The position numbers were made by a program, and so were the translations under genes. DNA of 64,000 nt from Porphyra umbilicalis. Taxonomy: Eukaryota > Rhodophyta > Bangiophyceae > Bangiales > Bangiaceae. The DNA lies in the NCBI GenBank assembly GCA_002049455.2, contig KV918797.1:124001-188000 (forward strand), given 5' to 3'. Position 1 is the first letter of the stretch, and each line of letters starts with the position of its first letter. The notes below the pieces were generated by a model. It was not told the origin of the DNA, made no database searches, and was given only the letters and a program-made list of their open reading frames with translations. Of the stretch, positions 22,160 to 34,003 are shown piece after piece.

Positions 22160-24014
22160 TTGGGGGCCACGGCTGCCACGCTCTCGGGCATTTTGGTGGG
22201 TAGCGCGGTGCGGGGCGGCTCGGCGAAACCGCCACGCCCTCTGAACGAGGCGCCTGAGACTGAGACGGGAGACCAGGAGCGGCTGGGGCAGTTGCAACCG
22301 CACGTCGTGCTGGTGACGGTTCCCGGGCTTCTTGAGATCCCGGACATGATCGGCTCTGCGGCGGAGGAGGCTAAGTTGCGCGTCGGCGCGCTTGAGCCCA
22401 TCGACATTCCTGACGAAATCGCCTCGAGCGTGCTGCGCCAGATGCGGACGTACTACCAGTCGGACAAGTCAATGTTGCGGCAGTGGGCGCAGCTGCTCAA
22501 GCCCGCGTGCGCGATGCTCATCGCGAAGAAGACGGCCGCGGGCAAGAAGCCGGTCACCATCGGATCGTACAGGGCGCTGATGCCGACGGCCTGCGTGAAT
22601 GCCGTTGTCAAGTTCAAGGACGGGGTATATCCTCGCATGGTTGAGCGGCCTATGCTCCACAAGACCTCCCACATTGACGAGAAGACGTACCTTACAGTGA
22701 TCCTGGTGATGGCGATCCAACAGCAGTCTTTCTATCTTTGGCTCATCGCGCAATTTTCGCACGGCGCCATTTGCCTTGCAGGAAGGGAGCGAAAGAAGCC
22801 ACTCCGGGGCAACAACGCTGGGGAGGATAGCGCTGACGGCGACACGACGCTTGGCGGCGATGTGCATGTTGGTATTGGCGGTGACGAGGGCGGTCACGGG
22901 CGAGCGGCAGGAGGCGCTTCGGCAAGTAGCAACCGTGCAGCCCGCCGTCGGACGGCAACGAGCGGCGGCGAGTCGGTGGGCGGTGGTGCCGTGCCGCGTG
23001 CTCCCCCCGTCGGAAGACCTGCTGGGGGAAGTGCTGGTGGCTCAACGAATGGCGGCGACTCGCTGCCGGCTGGTCGGAGTGCGGCGGGTCGTGGCATGTC
23101 TTCTGGCGGTTGGCCGCCGGGAGGGGCTGTGGGTGGTGGCGCGGCGATCGTCCTTTGACATCCGGCGGAGACTGCTCGAGTTGCGGCATCCACCGGCGGT
23201 GGGCAGTTGGTTGGGACTGCGCGTGGTGGGGCATCATCCACCGGCAGTGGACCGTCGGGTCGGGCTTCTGCTGGTAGGGCGGCTTGTCTTGGAGCGCACC
23301 GCGGTAGGGCTGTGGCCGGTGGGACGACAGAGCGAGTCTCTGCTTGTGGCGCCCCAGCGGTGATTTCTCGGAGGTCGAATGCGGGGCTGGTTCACGGACA
23401 GTGCGAAGAGAGTGCCGTTTATGACATTCCGAGACTGGTGCTATTGCTGCACGACGGGCGCAAAGTCGCAGTGGGCCTGTGCGAGCCGCTTGAGACAAGC
23501 GTACCTGGTTGCAGCTTGATCGAGGAGGACGTGGCTGTGCGCGGCGGCGCCCAAGTGGTGAGTGGGTACACGGGTTTGGCGTACCCAGGCGACGTTGGTG
23601 ACTTGCAGGCCGTTCGCAAGTCACCGTTCACATGGGCATTGTCGTGCATCAGGTAAGTGACAAGGTGTCTTTGCTCTTCTGCTTCCGCCTCTCTCCACGT
23701 TGGGCATGTCACGTGCTGTTTCTTTGCGGACTGTACTCTCCTAGTAAGTCAAAGACTGACCGCCCATGTCCTCTTTGATTGTTTCTCATGCGGCCTCCCG
23801 CAGTCCACAGGTTGAGTTGTGGGACCGCCTGCCGAGGTCTCACGGTGCCCATTTATCAGGCACTGGTCTTGTGTGGCGGCGCGCCCGCCCGGTGCTCTCA
23901 GAACTGCTACAGGACGTGGCGCGGTCGGAGCTGCGTGTGTACGCGGTTTTCGCTGTGCGAGTTGCACCTGGTCAGGCCAGCAGTCGCTACCCTTTCACGG
24001 CGTTGCTGTACTAG
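22160..24014 (+). CDS. Spliced gene of unknown function
   Basis: Two exons are supported. The first runs to 23652, where ATCAG is followed by GTAAGT. The second starts at 23804 after CCTCCCGCAG. The split codon AG|T keeps the frame (reading S-P-Q-V-E-L-W) and the intron is 151 bp. Exon 1 has a protein-like stretch at 22330-22720 (basic/helical, MRTYYQSDKSMLRQWAQLL), a Gly/Ala-rich low-complexity centre, then a beta-rich segment with LLLHDGRKVAVG and LIEEDVAVRGG (about 23420-23560). That last segment is loosely like domains found beside CACTA transposases. One isolated stop lies in the low-complexity centre, which may be intronic. The start is uncertain. No function assigned. Confidence 0.45.
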
Positions 24015-24370
24015 TCCGCCGCGTTTAGAAGCCGGGTTTCTGCCCACTTCCAGGACAGCATCGTTGCCAAGTTGATGGCGGACATCGGTGCCACGAGCCA
24101 GCAACAGCCGCTGCGCCGCCAGGTTGTGCAGTGGAAGGCTGAGTTTTTGTGCCTGCCTTTGGGTGCCGTCTAGTTGATGCGGGGGGGCCGGTCGGCCGTG
24201 GACAGGTTGGGTACGAGAACAAAAAGCGCGCATCTTCACTGCCTCCCCTGCTCTTGCAGCTCGCGGTAGTACTTCAGGCCGCTGGTGCATGTGCGGATGT
24301 GACCTTGGCGCAGGCCTTGGACGCGAAGGCAATCCAAAGCCACGGCACGGGAGATACCCGAGTACGCCAG

Positions 24371-24932
24371 ACAATCAAGGGTCCACTCGCAATACGATCA
24401 GTCAATAGCAACACGCCGCGAAGTCATTCCCTGCGCACGAGAGACCGTAATGCCCCTTGAGAGCACAAGTGGGATCTGCCGTCGTTCCGCCTGCGTGCGC
24501 TCTAACGCATCCTTGACACAAAACTTCTCCACCGTCAGCGTCATCGGAGTCGGATGCCCAAAAACGTTGACCATGACCGACACCCCCGGGTCGACCGCAT
24601 TAACCTTGCCATGCGCCCCGGCTGTCAGCGACGCAGGAAACGTCCGCGTCAACACGACCGTCGCGCCCACGCAGACGACAACCGGCTTCGGCCCCCCGGA
24701 GCCTGGCGGCTCTGGGACCTGGCCTTCCGATTGGATCATCCCAATGGATTGAGTCGACGCCGACGAAACTGGCCGAGGCCTCCATGCGGCTCATAGACTC
24801 GGCCCGAGGTCCGGTCTTCAAAATTTCGAATTGCAAGGACTGGGCCTGAAGGCAGCTGGCCGCGTGCTGGCCGACACAGCAGGCCTCGACGTGATGCACC
24901 CGTGCGCAGTGGTCAGATGTCTTGCGCGCCAT
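24371..24932 (-). pseudogene. Pif1-like helicase C-terminal remnant
   Basis: Minus strand. ADSIHWDD-like sequence (about 24740-24770, here VGVDSIHWDD), then VVCVGATVVLTRTF, a GAHGKV turn and IPLVLSRG followed by ITVSRAQGMTSRRVAID (24470-24371). These fit the order of the C-terminal half of Pif1-family helicases: ...D, vGa-x-VmLxxN, nG-x-xG-x-V, QiPl-x-La, tiHkaQGmTl. The two parts are in different frames, and the Walker motifs and a clear motif VI are missing. It is therefore a fragment, or one exon of a gene I cannot trace. It differs from the helicase at 34 kb. Confidence 0.5.
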
Positions 24933-25009
24933 GCGATCTGTGGCACTTGATGGCGCTGACAGACTCTCAGACTTCTCTCATTCTCCCCACTTCAACACCC
25001 CATCTGAGC

Positions 25010-27109
25010 ATGGACCCAGCAGTCCAGGCACCACGACCGCTGGCGGGCCCCCCCCCCCACCCCCCCCTTCCTGGCAGAGTGCAGCCCAGTGGCGCCGCTG
25101 GTGCCCTTTCTCGTGCCTCCCTGCGAGCTGCTGCTGTTCCAGTCCTGGGCGCGGCCGAGCGGCTGGGCCAGGCGGACCTGAAGACGCCGGCAGAAGGGCT
25201 GGCCGGTCCACGGCAGCTAGCACCTCCGTCACCCGCTCTGCAGGTGCAGTCGGCCGAGGTGGCTCGTCGCGCCGCGTTGTCTGCGACTGCCGCCCAGGCC
25301 ACGGCCACTGCAGCGGCTGGGCTTTCTGGCCGAGCGGCCGCATCGAGGAGCCGTACCGCATCCCGGCGCCAGACTCGCGGCATCGGCACGCTCGAGACGG
25401 ACCTCCACGCTGGTTTGAGCGCGTGCACGGGCGGCGGGTCCCGGAGGTCGACCAATGCTTACCTGCCGGCGGTACCGCTGCAGGTGCTGCAGAGCGAGTT
25501 GACGGACAGGGAGACGCTGGCGGCGTTATGTGCGGAAAGGACCATTCCGGCGGGGGAAGACGACTCTTTAAAATACCTCAAGACGAGCCTGTTGCGCGTT
25601 AATGCAGATAACAGTACGGTAAAGGGGGCGCGGATGCTGGCAGCCATGGTGCACGTGCGCAGGGAGGCGTAGAATGGGCGACAGGGGTTGGCAGACTACG
25701 AGGCCGCTGTTGCCCATCCCGTGGGAGTGGGGGTGAATGGCGCCAACGGCCCCTCGGCGGCTGGAGCTCGTCGCCTGCAAGGTCATCCTTTGTCGCTTCT
25801 TGGAGACGCTCCGGCTCTTCCTTCTCCTCTCGCTCCCGCTGCAACCCTGGTGCAGACACCTGGGGCGGCGGCCATGAGCGGCAGTGGCGCGCCCCCATCT
25901 CGCACCCAACAGCGCACCGCCACCCCCTCTTGTCCCCCAGCCCCTGTATATGATGCATGCCTGACCGCGTCTCCGTCGCCTACCCCGCGAGGACACGCCG
26001 CCTCATCACATTTCGTCGTGCCTCGTACAGACGGCACATCCGTGGCGCGCTCGGACACACCACGGCGAACGTCCCTGGTGCACGCAAGTAGCCTCGTGCA
26101 GGCCATGCTGGAGGAGGAGGCGGAGCGCTTCGACACGATGGCCACCGCCGCGGGCCTTGCCGACGTCAAGGATCTTCTTCACAAGGTGTATGCCCGGGTC
26201 GACTCGCATGCCAACTCACAAGCGGCCGCCAACTCACGGACGGACACCGCGCTCGGCTCCGTACTGAAGGGCCAGGCCGACGTCATTGCCGCTTCTCTCT
26301 CTGTGGCGGTGCCAAAGTCGGCGTTGCGCAGGCCTGCAGGCGTGCACGTGGATCGTCAGACCAAGAGAGCCAAGGGCAGTGGCACAGTGCTGAAGCCGGT
26401 GATGGACGCTACGGTGGGAGGGTCCGTTGTCTTCGCACCGGCCTCTGACACAGAGAGGCCGGTCAGGGGCTTGAAGTACTCACTCGTGGACGACTCGGGC
26501 ATGCCGGTCGAGATGATGTCGCAGCGCTTCATCACAGAGCCCCTTTTCCTGCAGCTAGCTAACCTGGTGAGGATGTGGCACGTATCCTTCGATCACCCTG
26601 GCATTTTTGGCTCGTTTGCCTGTTCGCAGCTCCACGAGATAGGTCTGGAGCGGTCCACCGACGTTCTGAGCCAGGGCGGGGCGGCAGCGGAGGCCAACGC
26701 AGTCAGGACGGAGGGAATGAGGGGCGTCATGAAGAACAAGGCCAAGAAGTACGTTGTCATGATGGGCTGGCTCCACGGCGTCATCCCGGAGGTCTTCAGG
26801 CCTCCACATGAGGCTTCGTTCGCGGAAATGCAGACCTTCTCCTTCGACGAGAGCAACCACTGACCTTTGCTCCTTGCGGCGATCAACAGTGATTCGGACG
26901 AACTGGTCTGGGCGACTGGCCAAACCGTACGCCGACCGACGGCCGCCCGCATCAACCAGCTGCACAGCCTTGTGCAGTCAAAGGGAAAGCGGGGCGGCGG
27001 TGGCGCGCATACAACCGCGGCTGGCATCCTCGACTCTTCCCCATTCAAGAAGCTCTTTGCAACGGCGCTGAAGAATATGGAAGCAAAGTATGGGCATGTG
27101 GAGCAATAA
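25010..27109 (+). CDS. Long ORF of unknown function, about 700 codons, interrupted
   Basis: One + frame stays open from 24902 to 27109 except for two isolated stops. ATG 25010 is a possible start. The first third is Pro/Ala-rich. Helical segments follow around 25490-25650. The middle has VQAMLEEEAERFDTMATAAG and KDLLHKVYARVDSHANSQ (coiled-coil-like, about 26100-26230). Near 26450-26830 a more globular part contains RGLKYSLVDDSGMPVEMMSQR, LFLQLANLVRMWHVSFDHPG and KKYVVMMGWLHGVIPEVF. The end is basic (SPFKKLFATALKNMEAKYG). No known family recognised. It precedes the recombinase-like gene on the same strand and may belong to the same element. Confidence 0.45.
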
Positions 27110-28299
27110 ATGGGCCGCATGGTCTTACGTAGACACAATCTCTGAAGACGTCGCCGCTCTGCCGTTTGCCTTTCGTCGACTACGCCTGTTTTCTGGACAC
27201 ACGGCTGTCGGCACGGCGGTGGTGAGCTGACGAATCAGCCTGTGCGCGTTTTTTGTTACAGTCGTCCATGGACTTCTGCCGCGGGACGACGGCAAGGTCG
27301 CAATGGTGCTTTCCTCGAGCACCTCCGCACGAGTGCTGCTGGATGTTGGCTCAGTTTCCATGTAGTCCATGTTTGCGTCGCTCTCCTTCGTGCTCGAGTC
27401 AGACTCGTCGTCACCTCTTTGCACGATCCGCATTTGTCAATGGAGACATCATGTCATCTCTTTCAACCGCTCCCCTCCTTCACACAGATGTTGCTGGCCC
27501 CGTCACTCCAGCCACGCAGCACCCCCAGCTCCGCTCTCATCAAGGCCTGACCCTACGAGTCGACCTCAGTGACCTGGCCCCAGGTGACCAGTCAATAACT
27601 ATATCAACTTGTTGGACCCCGCTGAAACTGGACTGGAACTGCCTAAGAATTTGAACCGGAAAGCGAAGTGTCTGAACCGGCCATCTCGTGTCAGCGCGTT
27701 TGTCTGGACTTTTGCCAGTGAGATATCAACGCTGGTGTCTGTGTCTGGCCGTCTGGGTGGCTGATCTTGCGTCTATCCCCGTTGGGATGCGCCGCCCATT
27801 CGCTTGAGATCCAGTCGCTTGCGTTTACCGCCACACAGCGTCCTCCTGCAATGTGCTTCCTCTGTGCCTCACCGCCCGTCGCTGTAGGTTGCTTCTTGTT
27901 TCATCGCGCCATCAGGGGTCTCTTCCTGTTCCCACCCAGGCTTCCCCGTTTCTCCTGGACCCCCTCCTTTATGACCTTTATTTGCCGCGCACCTGTGGCC
28001 GCCTTTTTGGAGGCACCTGCCGCAGCCGCCGGCAGACACGGGACTCCCTGACCAGCCATTGGGGTACAAGGTGGGTGCGTTGTCGTCTGGTTGGGTTACA
28101 TCGGTACATCGGTAAGCAGTGGGAGAAGCGTGAAATGCAGGTGCGGTCCAAAGTGGTGTGGCGTCGTGTGGCAGGGTCCACTGTTTGGCCGGTGGATCCA
28201 GCGATTTCGATGGAACTGATGGAGTACCGTTCGTATTGGCACACGCTGTACCCTGTATGCTTCTGAGTTGCTGTTTCGTGCAGGCTCCCCCCTTTCATC
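27110..28299. other. Intergenic region, nothing firmly recognised
   Basis: Contains a minus-strand open frame (27433-27125) with a Ser/Asp/Glu-rich start, which could be a short acidic protein or an accident. The rest is moderate-GC, CT-rich sequence without repeats that I can see. It would contain the promoter of the recombinase-like gene. Confidence 0.3.
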
Positions 28300-31200
28300 A
28301 TGGAGGCTGTCCTCCAACAACTTGGTTTGAGCGTGGCAGCTCAGTCGTCGGCGGGGCGCGAGGCCTCTACCCCAGTCGTCCCGCTGCCGGCGGAGCCACT
28401 TTCGGCGGGTTCACACGACAGCATTGCAGAGCGCATCCCTGATGCTATCCAGCAGCTGATGATCAATAGCTTTTTCAACGAGGAGGAGAGCAGAGAGCGC
28501 TGAGCAGAGCAGGCGCGAGTCGCTGCGGCCGTTGGTTTTGCACCTACGCCTGCTGCGTGCGCGCCCACGGTCATCTGTGGAGTGGCGACGAGCAGCGATG
28601 CGGGCCCCTCCATGTCTCCGTGCGAGGATGGATCTTTGGCGTTGTTCCATGCTACTGGCGTAGTCGGCAACGTGCAAGACCCCGCAACTGGAGCAATGGG
28701 GCCGAGACGAATGCTGCAAAGCACCCCGTCAGAGGCGGCCGCCAGCAAGCCCGCGACTGGCGTCAACCAAGTGACGGCGCCAAAGGGGGGCTCCAATCGT
28801 TACGTTCATGGCCGTGACGACAGCAGTGGTTGCCATGGTGGCCACCGCACCGGAAGGGCGACGGCCGTCGAGCCGGTCGTCGAGTTTTCTACACTTTTGC
28901 CGTACACGCAGTACACCCAGAGCAGTGGGGCGTTTGTCTTTCTCTGGATGCTGTCGGTCGTCGCGCGCTGGCCGCAGGCGGTGGCGTCAGCCAAGCGGCG
29001 GCGTCTCAACGCGGATGGCGCCGATTGCTCTGGCGCCGCCGAGAACTCGACGGAAGGCACCAACGCCACGGCTAAGACGTGGATGACCAGGATCCGCACA
29101 GCGTGTGCTTTTGCAAACTTCCTCGGACGCACTGTCTGCATCCACCCTGGCGACGCGCGGCCAGCGGACGCGGAGATTGAGCGGGGTGTACGCAAGTTAT
29201 TCACGTGCATGACCCCGTTCACGAAGCTTCCGATCATCTGTTTCCTGAAGTGCCGCCGCGCGGGCTTTTCCATTGCCGGCAGCGACCAGCACCTCTCCGC
29301 CACCACTCTCAAGGACTACATGTCTGGGCTGGTGTATTTGTTTGCTGAGGCCAAGTTGGACGGACCGCTCGGCGTCGTGCCGCTGGTGAAGGACTGTGCG
29401 GAGCGCACGTCACCGTGGCAGAGAAAGGGTGTCGCCGTGATCAAGGAGGAGGAGAAGGTGCGAGCTGAGCCGGGGACATTTGTCGGCAATCCTATGGCAA
29501 CGGCCGACGTTAAAAACCTTTGCGGAGCAACAAACAAGGAGGCCCGGCAAGGCGGGGAGCAGTCGCTGTCATCTGCTCCAGTGACGCCCGCGATTATGGA
29601 GGCGTTTCACGCCGAGCTCCTTTTGACGCACCTGCCCGCACATCCGCCCGAAGTCGCTGGGGCGGCGCCTTCGGCCACCCAGTCGGACGCGCCGTCGGCC
29701 GCTCAACCTATCTCTCTCAAGGAGAAGGCGGCGCGGATGTCCATGTACTCCCCGCCTTCCGTTGGGCAAGCGGACATGCTTACCTACATTTACTACGTAG
29801 TCGCCTTTGTGACCCGGGCGCGGCCCGTGACCATCAACTTCCTAACGTTCGACGACGTCACCTTCCCGGACATGAAGCTGGCCGAGAACTTTGAGTTCTT
29901 CCAGATGTAAGTCCTGTGGGGCGAGTGGGTCCCCTATGTTGGAGTTTCCCCACGCGCCACCGATGACGACGACAGCGCCTCCTCTTCTCAATGAGGGACC
30001 GTGCAGTCTCCCTTCCGTCTACATGGCTGCTCCCCACCAGGGGCTTTTGAATCTGTCACTTTTCATAGAATCTGAATATACTCCAGTTGCGCTGATATGC
30101 ACTCAGATTTGAGTTTTTGATGATATCATGTATCTGGATTCGGATCTGACCTCGTCGGTCGGATTAAGGATCAGCATGATATTCGAATATGTTGACGCTC
30201 CGATTTCGATTATAATCTGTGTACGTAGAGTGAGTATATTCCGTCCGAGGACACTTCTGCGCAAATAGGGATCGACGCATGTACCAACGAGAGGTTTTCC
30301 GACGACGCCGCCAACACAGTCTAGCGCCAGCCAACGTACGTTTTGAGGTGGTCTCAATCTCCTGGGAAACTGGAGTGGTATGGTGTACCTGCACAATTCC
30401 AGCGTGCAAACTAAAAGCTACAATCTCGTCGTCGGACACAGAAAGATTTGTGGTGCTGCGGGCAGTGCTCCCCAAGTCACGACGAGTGCTCGTCGGGGTG
30501 CAACAGTGGTCGACACTGGAGGGTGTTGTGACAGCAAAGAGGCGCAGTTTTTATGCGACGAGAAGCAGGGCGGCAGGGCTGCTCCTCACGCGAAGGGGAT
30601 ATGATCATGCTGCGGATACCCAAACACCTTCACGTCGTGGTCCGGGCATCCGGCTCAGGTGTGCCAGACACATTTCTCTCTTAGTTGCGAAGGTCCAGCC
30701 CCTATCGCATATCTGGTAGCCAACATTGGCATCTTGTTCGCCTGCGGCGTCACAAGGGCTGCCCCAGCCTGTTGTTGTAGCGCACAGCCGATACCGGGAG
30801 TCGGATAAACTCAGGCAAAGTATTTCCACTCTGATTACTTTATATCCTGACCTCAGAGAATTATTAAGGCACATTATAATCGTCGGTGCATGGCCAGAGT
30901 ACATAAAGAATACGCAGCTACGGCATGAATATGGACATATCCGAGTATACTGTGCGGATATATCTAGCTCATCTTTATCCACCTCGGCCCCTGCTCCTCA
31001 CTCTCACCTTTCACGTGAGCGACATGCTTGTTGAGCTTCAGGGCGCTGCTGAGCCGACTCTTGGGTGCTGACTGTCTTCCAATATCCTATATTGCTCTCT
31101 CTCTTCTTGGTTGGTACCCTGGTTTCTTTTTCTGGTACTTTTGCTGCCTTATCATTCTGGTATCTTATCACACGCATCAGCATCACTGCTTCCCCAACCT

Positions 31201-31930
31201 GCGGTTGCGCTTGACAAAGACGGGCACCACCAAGAAGGACGTCATGACAGTGCGTTTGTTAAGCTTCTTTACGCAAATGAGCGCCAAGGACGAGGCGGAG
31301 GTGGGGCAACTTGCCTGGGTGCACTGCCGTAGCGAGCACCTTAACTGCTCTCAACTCTTCCACGCGCTTCTTCTCTTCGCGTGCTCCGCACCGGGGGTCG
31401 GTATGAGCGTGCCCACCCTCCTTCAGCAGCCACGTTTCCTCAGCCTCTTGGCTCGAAGCTTGACCGGCGCAGTTCGGCTTTTCAAGCGCCGGTCCAAGAC
31501 TGAGATCAACACCCGGTTCGTCTCCGACCTTGCGCGCATTGGGCAGGACTTCATCAATGGTGAGCGCTCCTGCCGCTTATATAGCTTTTGACGTGGTGGT
31601 GCACAGGCGTTGATTGATGCAACTGGTCTTTTTGAGCAGGTGATGCGCTTGGGTGGGTGGTCGGCCATCTCCGGGTCGTTCTTCCGCTACATTGCCGCCA
31701 TGAACACGCAGGGCACTCTGCGATCCTCGTTCCGCTCCTTTCGGCAAGATGAGGTCACCCAGGTGGTGGCACATGTGATGGCGACTTACGCCAAGTGGTC
31801 GTCGAGCGTGCTGCGCGATGTGTGTCGCCGCGCGATTCGGGAGGACGGGGTGGTCGACCAGGACGCAGTCGTGGCCATTGAGAAGGACCACGTCAAGAAT
31901 TGTGCTCGCTGGTGTGCGACTGTGTGTTGA
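28300..31930 (+). CDS. Tyrosine-recombinase-like gene 1 (spliced, probably decayed)
   Basis: The frame from ATG 28300 runs to 29907, open apart from one isolated stop, and ends at a strong GTAAGT donor. It encodes a low-complexity N-terminus, then a helical core-binding-like region (about 29050-29420, with LSATTLKDYMSGLVYLF). A box I Arg motif follows near 29810, TRARPVTINFLTFDDV, matching the first catalytic Arg of tyrosine recombinases. Protein-like sequence resumes at about 31190 with LRLTKTGTTKKD (catalytic Lys hairpin?), continues to 31559 before GTGAGC, and resumes at 31607 with RLGGWSAISGSFFRY, matching the W...Y end of the catalytic domain. A clear H-x-x-R is not seen and the exon phases do not close simply. 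Fold family likely; activity doubtful. Confidence 0.5.
29908..31185. other. AT-richer segment between recombinase exons
   Basis: About 1.3 kb, clearly lower in GC than its surroundings, with tracts such as ATGATATTCGAATATG (30176-30191) and GGACATATCCGAGTATAC (about 30932). It starts with the GTAAGT donor at 29908 and may be a long intron that took an insertion. A 146-codon open frame at 30279-30719 matches nothing I recognise. Confidence 0.4.
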
Positions 31931-32299
31931 CTTTCCGCTTTGGAACAGAAGATGCACACTCGTCGGACGAAGATCCATAAACGATGACCACTTGCCTCTC
32001 TTTGTGCATAAAATTGCATTGGCTGCCCAAGAGCCCAGGTGGGAACAAGCTCTTTGCCTGAGCCCGTCGTCATTGGCACCACCTGCTACCAACCCAAGCC
32101 CATAGGGGCCCCACAGCGGCCCGACGATGACGAAGCCCCGCTGTGCTTCAGCAAAACTTGTGGCTTTACCCACATGTATGCAGACCGGATGGCAGGGAGC
32201 AAGAAAAAAACGAGGAGAACTTTTATTGACTACTGCGCGTCAGCGCGTAGCCCACGCCATCCCAAGTCATGACATCTTAAAAAAAAAGCAACAGTGAGA

Positions 32300-32905
32300 T
32301 TAGAACTTTGGAGGAGCAGGGAAGTCGGAGAGAAACTCGGCGTGCATCTCCACTGCTTCGTCGTACTCAACCTGGATGTCCCGCTTGATGCGGTCGCCTA
32401 CCTGGTCATACTGGTACGTCACGTTAGTGGTGTAGCAAGCTGCAACCGCAGTTACACGCGTCACGCAGGCGGCGACAGCGGCCTTGGCCGCTAGATCAGC
32501 GTACACGTCTGCCGTCTTTTCGGAAATGGTGGCGTCGTGCTCAATCGCCTCGTCAACCACCCCAAGCTTCCCAGACCGGTGCGCTGCCGCCTGGGCTGCG
32601 AAGTAGCCCGTCTGCTTGGTTGCCTTGAGAGCCGTCTCAACCGCATCGGTCACGCTCTGGTTGCAGGCTGTGAACCATTTAAAGTAGTAGCCAGTCGTTG
32701 TCGCCGGCGGGACCGGCGGAGCAGCCGCCGCCGCGAAGGCCGTCAAAGCTGCTTCCTTGATAATCTGTGAGTGTGTCTGCGGCTGTGGCGCCTCTTCAGC
32801 GGGCTCGCCCTTCACCGACAGCGGCGGCGGCGGCCGCGGCGACGGTGGCGGCGTCGGCTGAGGCTCCTCGTTATCGGCGATAGGAATAGACCACACGTCG
32901 GCCAT
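32300..32905 (-). CDS. Small Ala-rich helical protein, 201 aa, unknown
   Basis: Start chosen at ATG 32905 because the Pro-rich N-terminus (MADVWSIPIADNEEPQPTP...) begins there; the frame stays open further upstream to 33217. Residues 1-45 are Pro/Glu-rich. From residue 60 on the protein is Ala-rich and helical (KEAALTAFAAAAA, TADVYADLAAKAAVAACV), with scattered Cys and Tyr, and ends SDFPAPPKF. No signal peptide or membrane segment is obvious. It faces the end of the recombinase-like gene (31930). Not recognised. Confidence 0.5.
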   Translation of the reverse strand: MADVWSIPIADNEEPQPTPPPSPRPPPPLSVKGEPAEEAPQPQTHSQIIKEAALTAFAAAAAPPVPPATTTGYYFKWFTACNQSVTDAVETALKATKQTGYFAAQAAAHRSGKLGVVDEAIEHDATISEKTADVYADLAAKAAVAACVTRVTAVAACYTTNVTYQYDQVGDRIKRDIQVEYDEAVEMHAEFLSDFPAPPKF

Positions 32906-34003
32906 GGCCGCGTCAGGAGGCGGGGGGAGTGATATTGTGGCTTTAAAAGAGTCATCGACTTGCAGGGATGAGCGGGGGGGGCACGCCCAGCCCGACAGCC
33001 GCTCCACTGCCAACTCAGTTGCATGCCGGCCAGGCGCCGCAATCTCCTGTCCTGTGAGCGCGTCGTTGACGACAAACGTGAGCCAGGCGACAAAGCCAAG
33101 CAGGCAGAAAACGTGCCGGTGGCTCGGACTGTGGCCGCAACAGGCACACACCGTCGCGTGAAGCAGGCACGCGGGAGATGCGGGAGGCGGGGGCAGTACT
33201 TCCGGGGCCACAACCACAGACAGCGTCGGCTACGTCCTAAGGCGGCGTCCGCGACGCCCACCTCCGACACTAGATGAACGTGCTTGGTTCGAGTCAAGTC
33301 GGCGGCGGTCCCACGGCTGCAGCCGTCCTGGGACCGACGCACCCGGGCGCTCAAGACAGTTGGCGTTAGTGTCGGCGGATGGTGTACGGCTGGGGGCAGA
33401 AATGGGCGAACAAAGGGGAAGGGCGCACTGTGGCAAACTGTGGAGAGGTGCACGGCGTGGCTAGACTGAATGGTGCGGTGAGGCAGGCACAGTGGGAAAG
33501 GGACTGGGACCTGGTCGCATTGGGTTCTAGACGGGCGCCAAAAGAGTGCCGCCGGCGCGCGGTGCGATCGTGTCGCAGAAGGCGCACAGCAGTGGGTCTG
33601 AGTGCTGCAGCGGCCGTCCTGAGCACGCAATTGCCCCGTGAACGGGAATGCGCGGTGCGGGCTGCGATCTCGGTCGATCCTTCAGTGATGACGAAATATC
33701 TGAAATCAAGAATCTTGGATGGGTGGCATCTCGCAATGTGATTTTCGTCAACGCCGGATGTTTGAGAGTCGATGATGCTGATTTTGTACTGCATGTCATT
33801 AAAAAGCAACGGTAGACGAGCAACCTGTTCCAATGCCATAACTGATCGTCCGTTCCATTTCCTTGGCACGAACCAAGGAGCACGCAAGTTGTTTGCGGCA
33901 GCTGGCCGTGGTCGGACACAGTCTCCTTTTTTTACGGCACTCAGAAAGAGAGGGTGCAGCACAAAACAATAAGGGTGCCTGAGCACCCCTACCAATGCAT
34001 TAT
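32906..34003. other. Intergenic region, no gene seen
   Basis: Moderate- to high-GC sequence between two minus-strand genes. The overlapping open frames on both strands have shadow-like composition. It should contain the 5' region of the 32905 gene and the 3' end of the helicase transcript. Confidence 0.35.
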
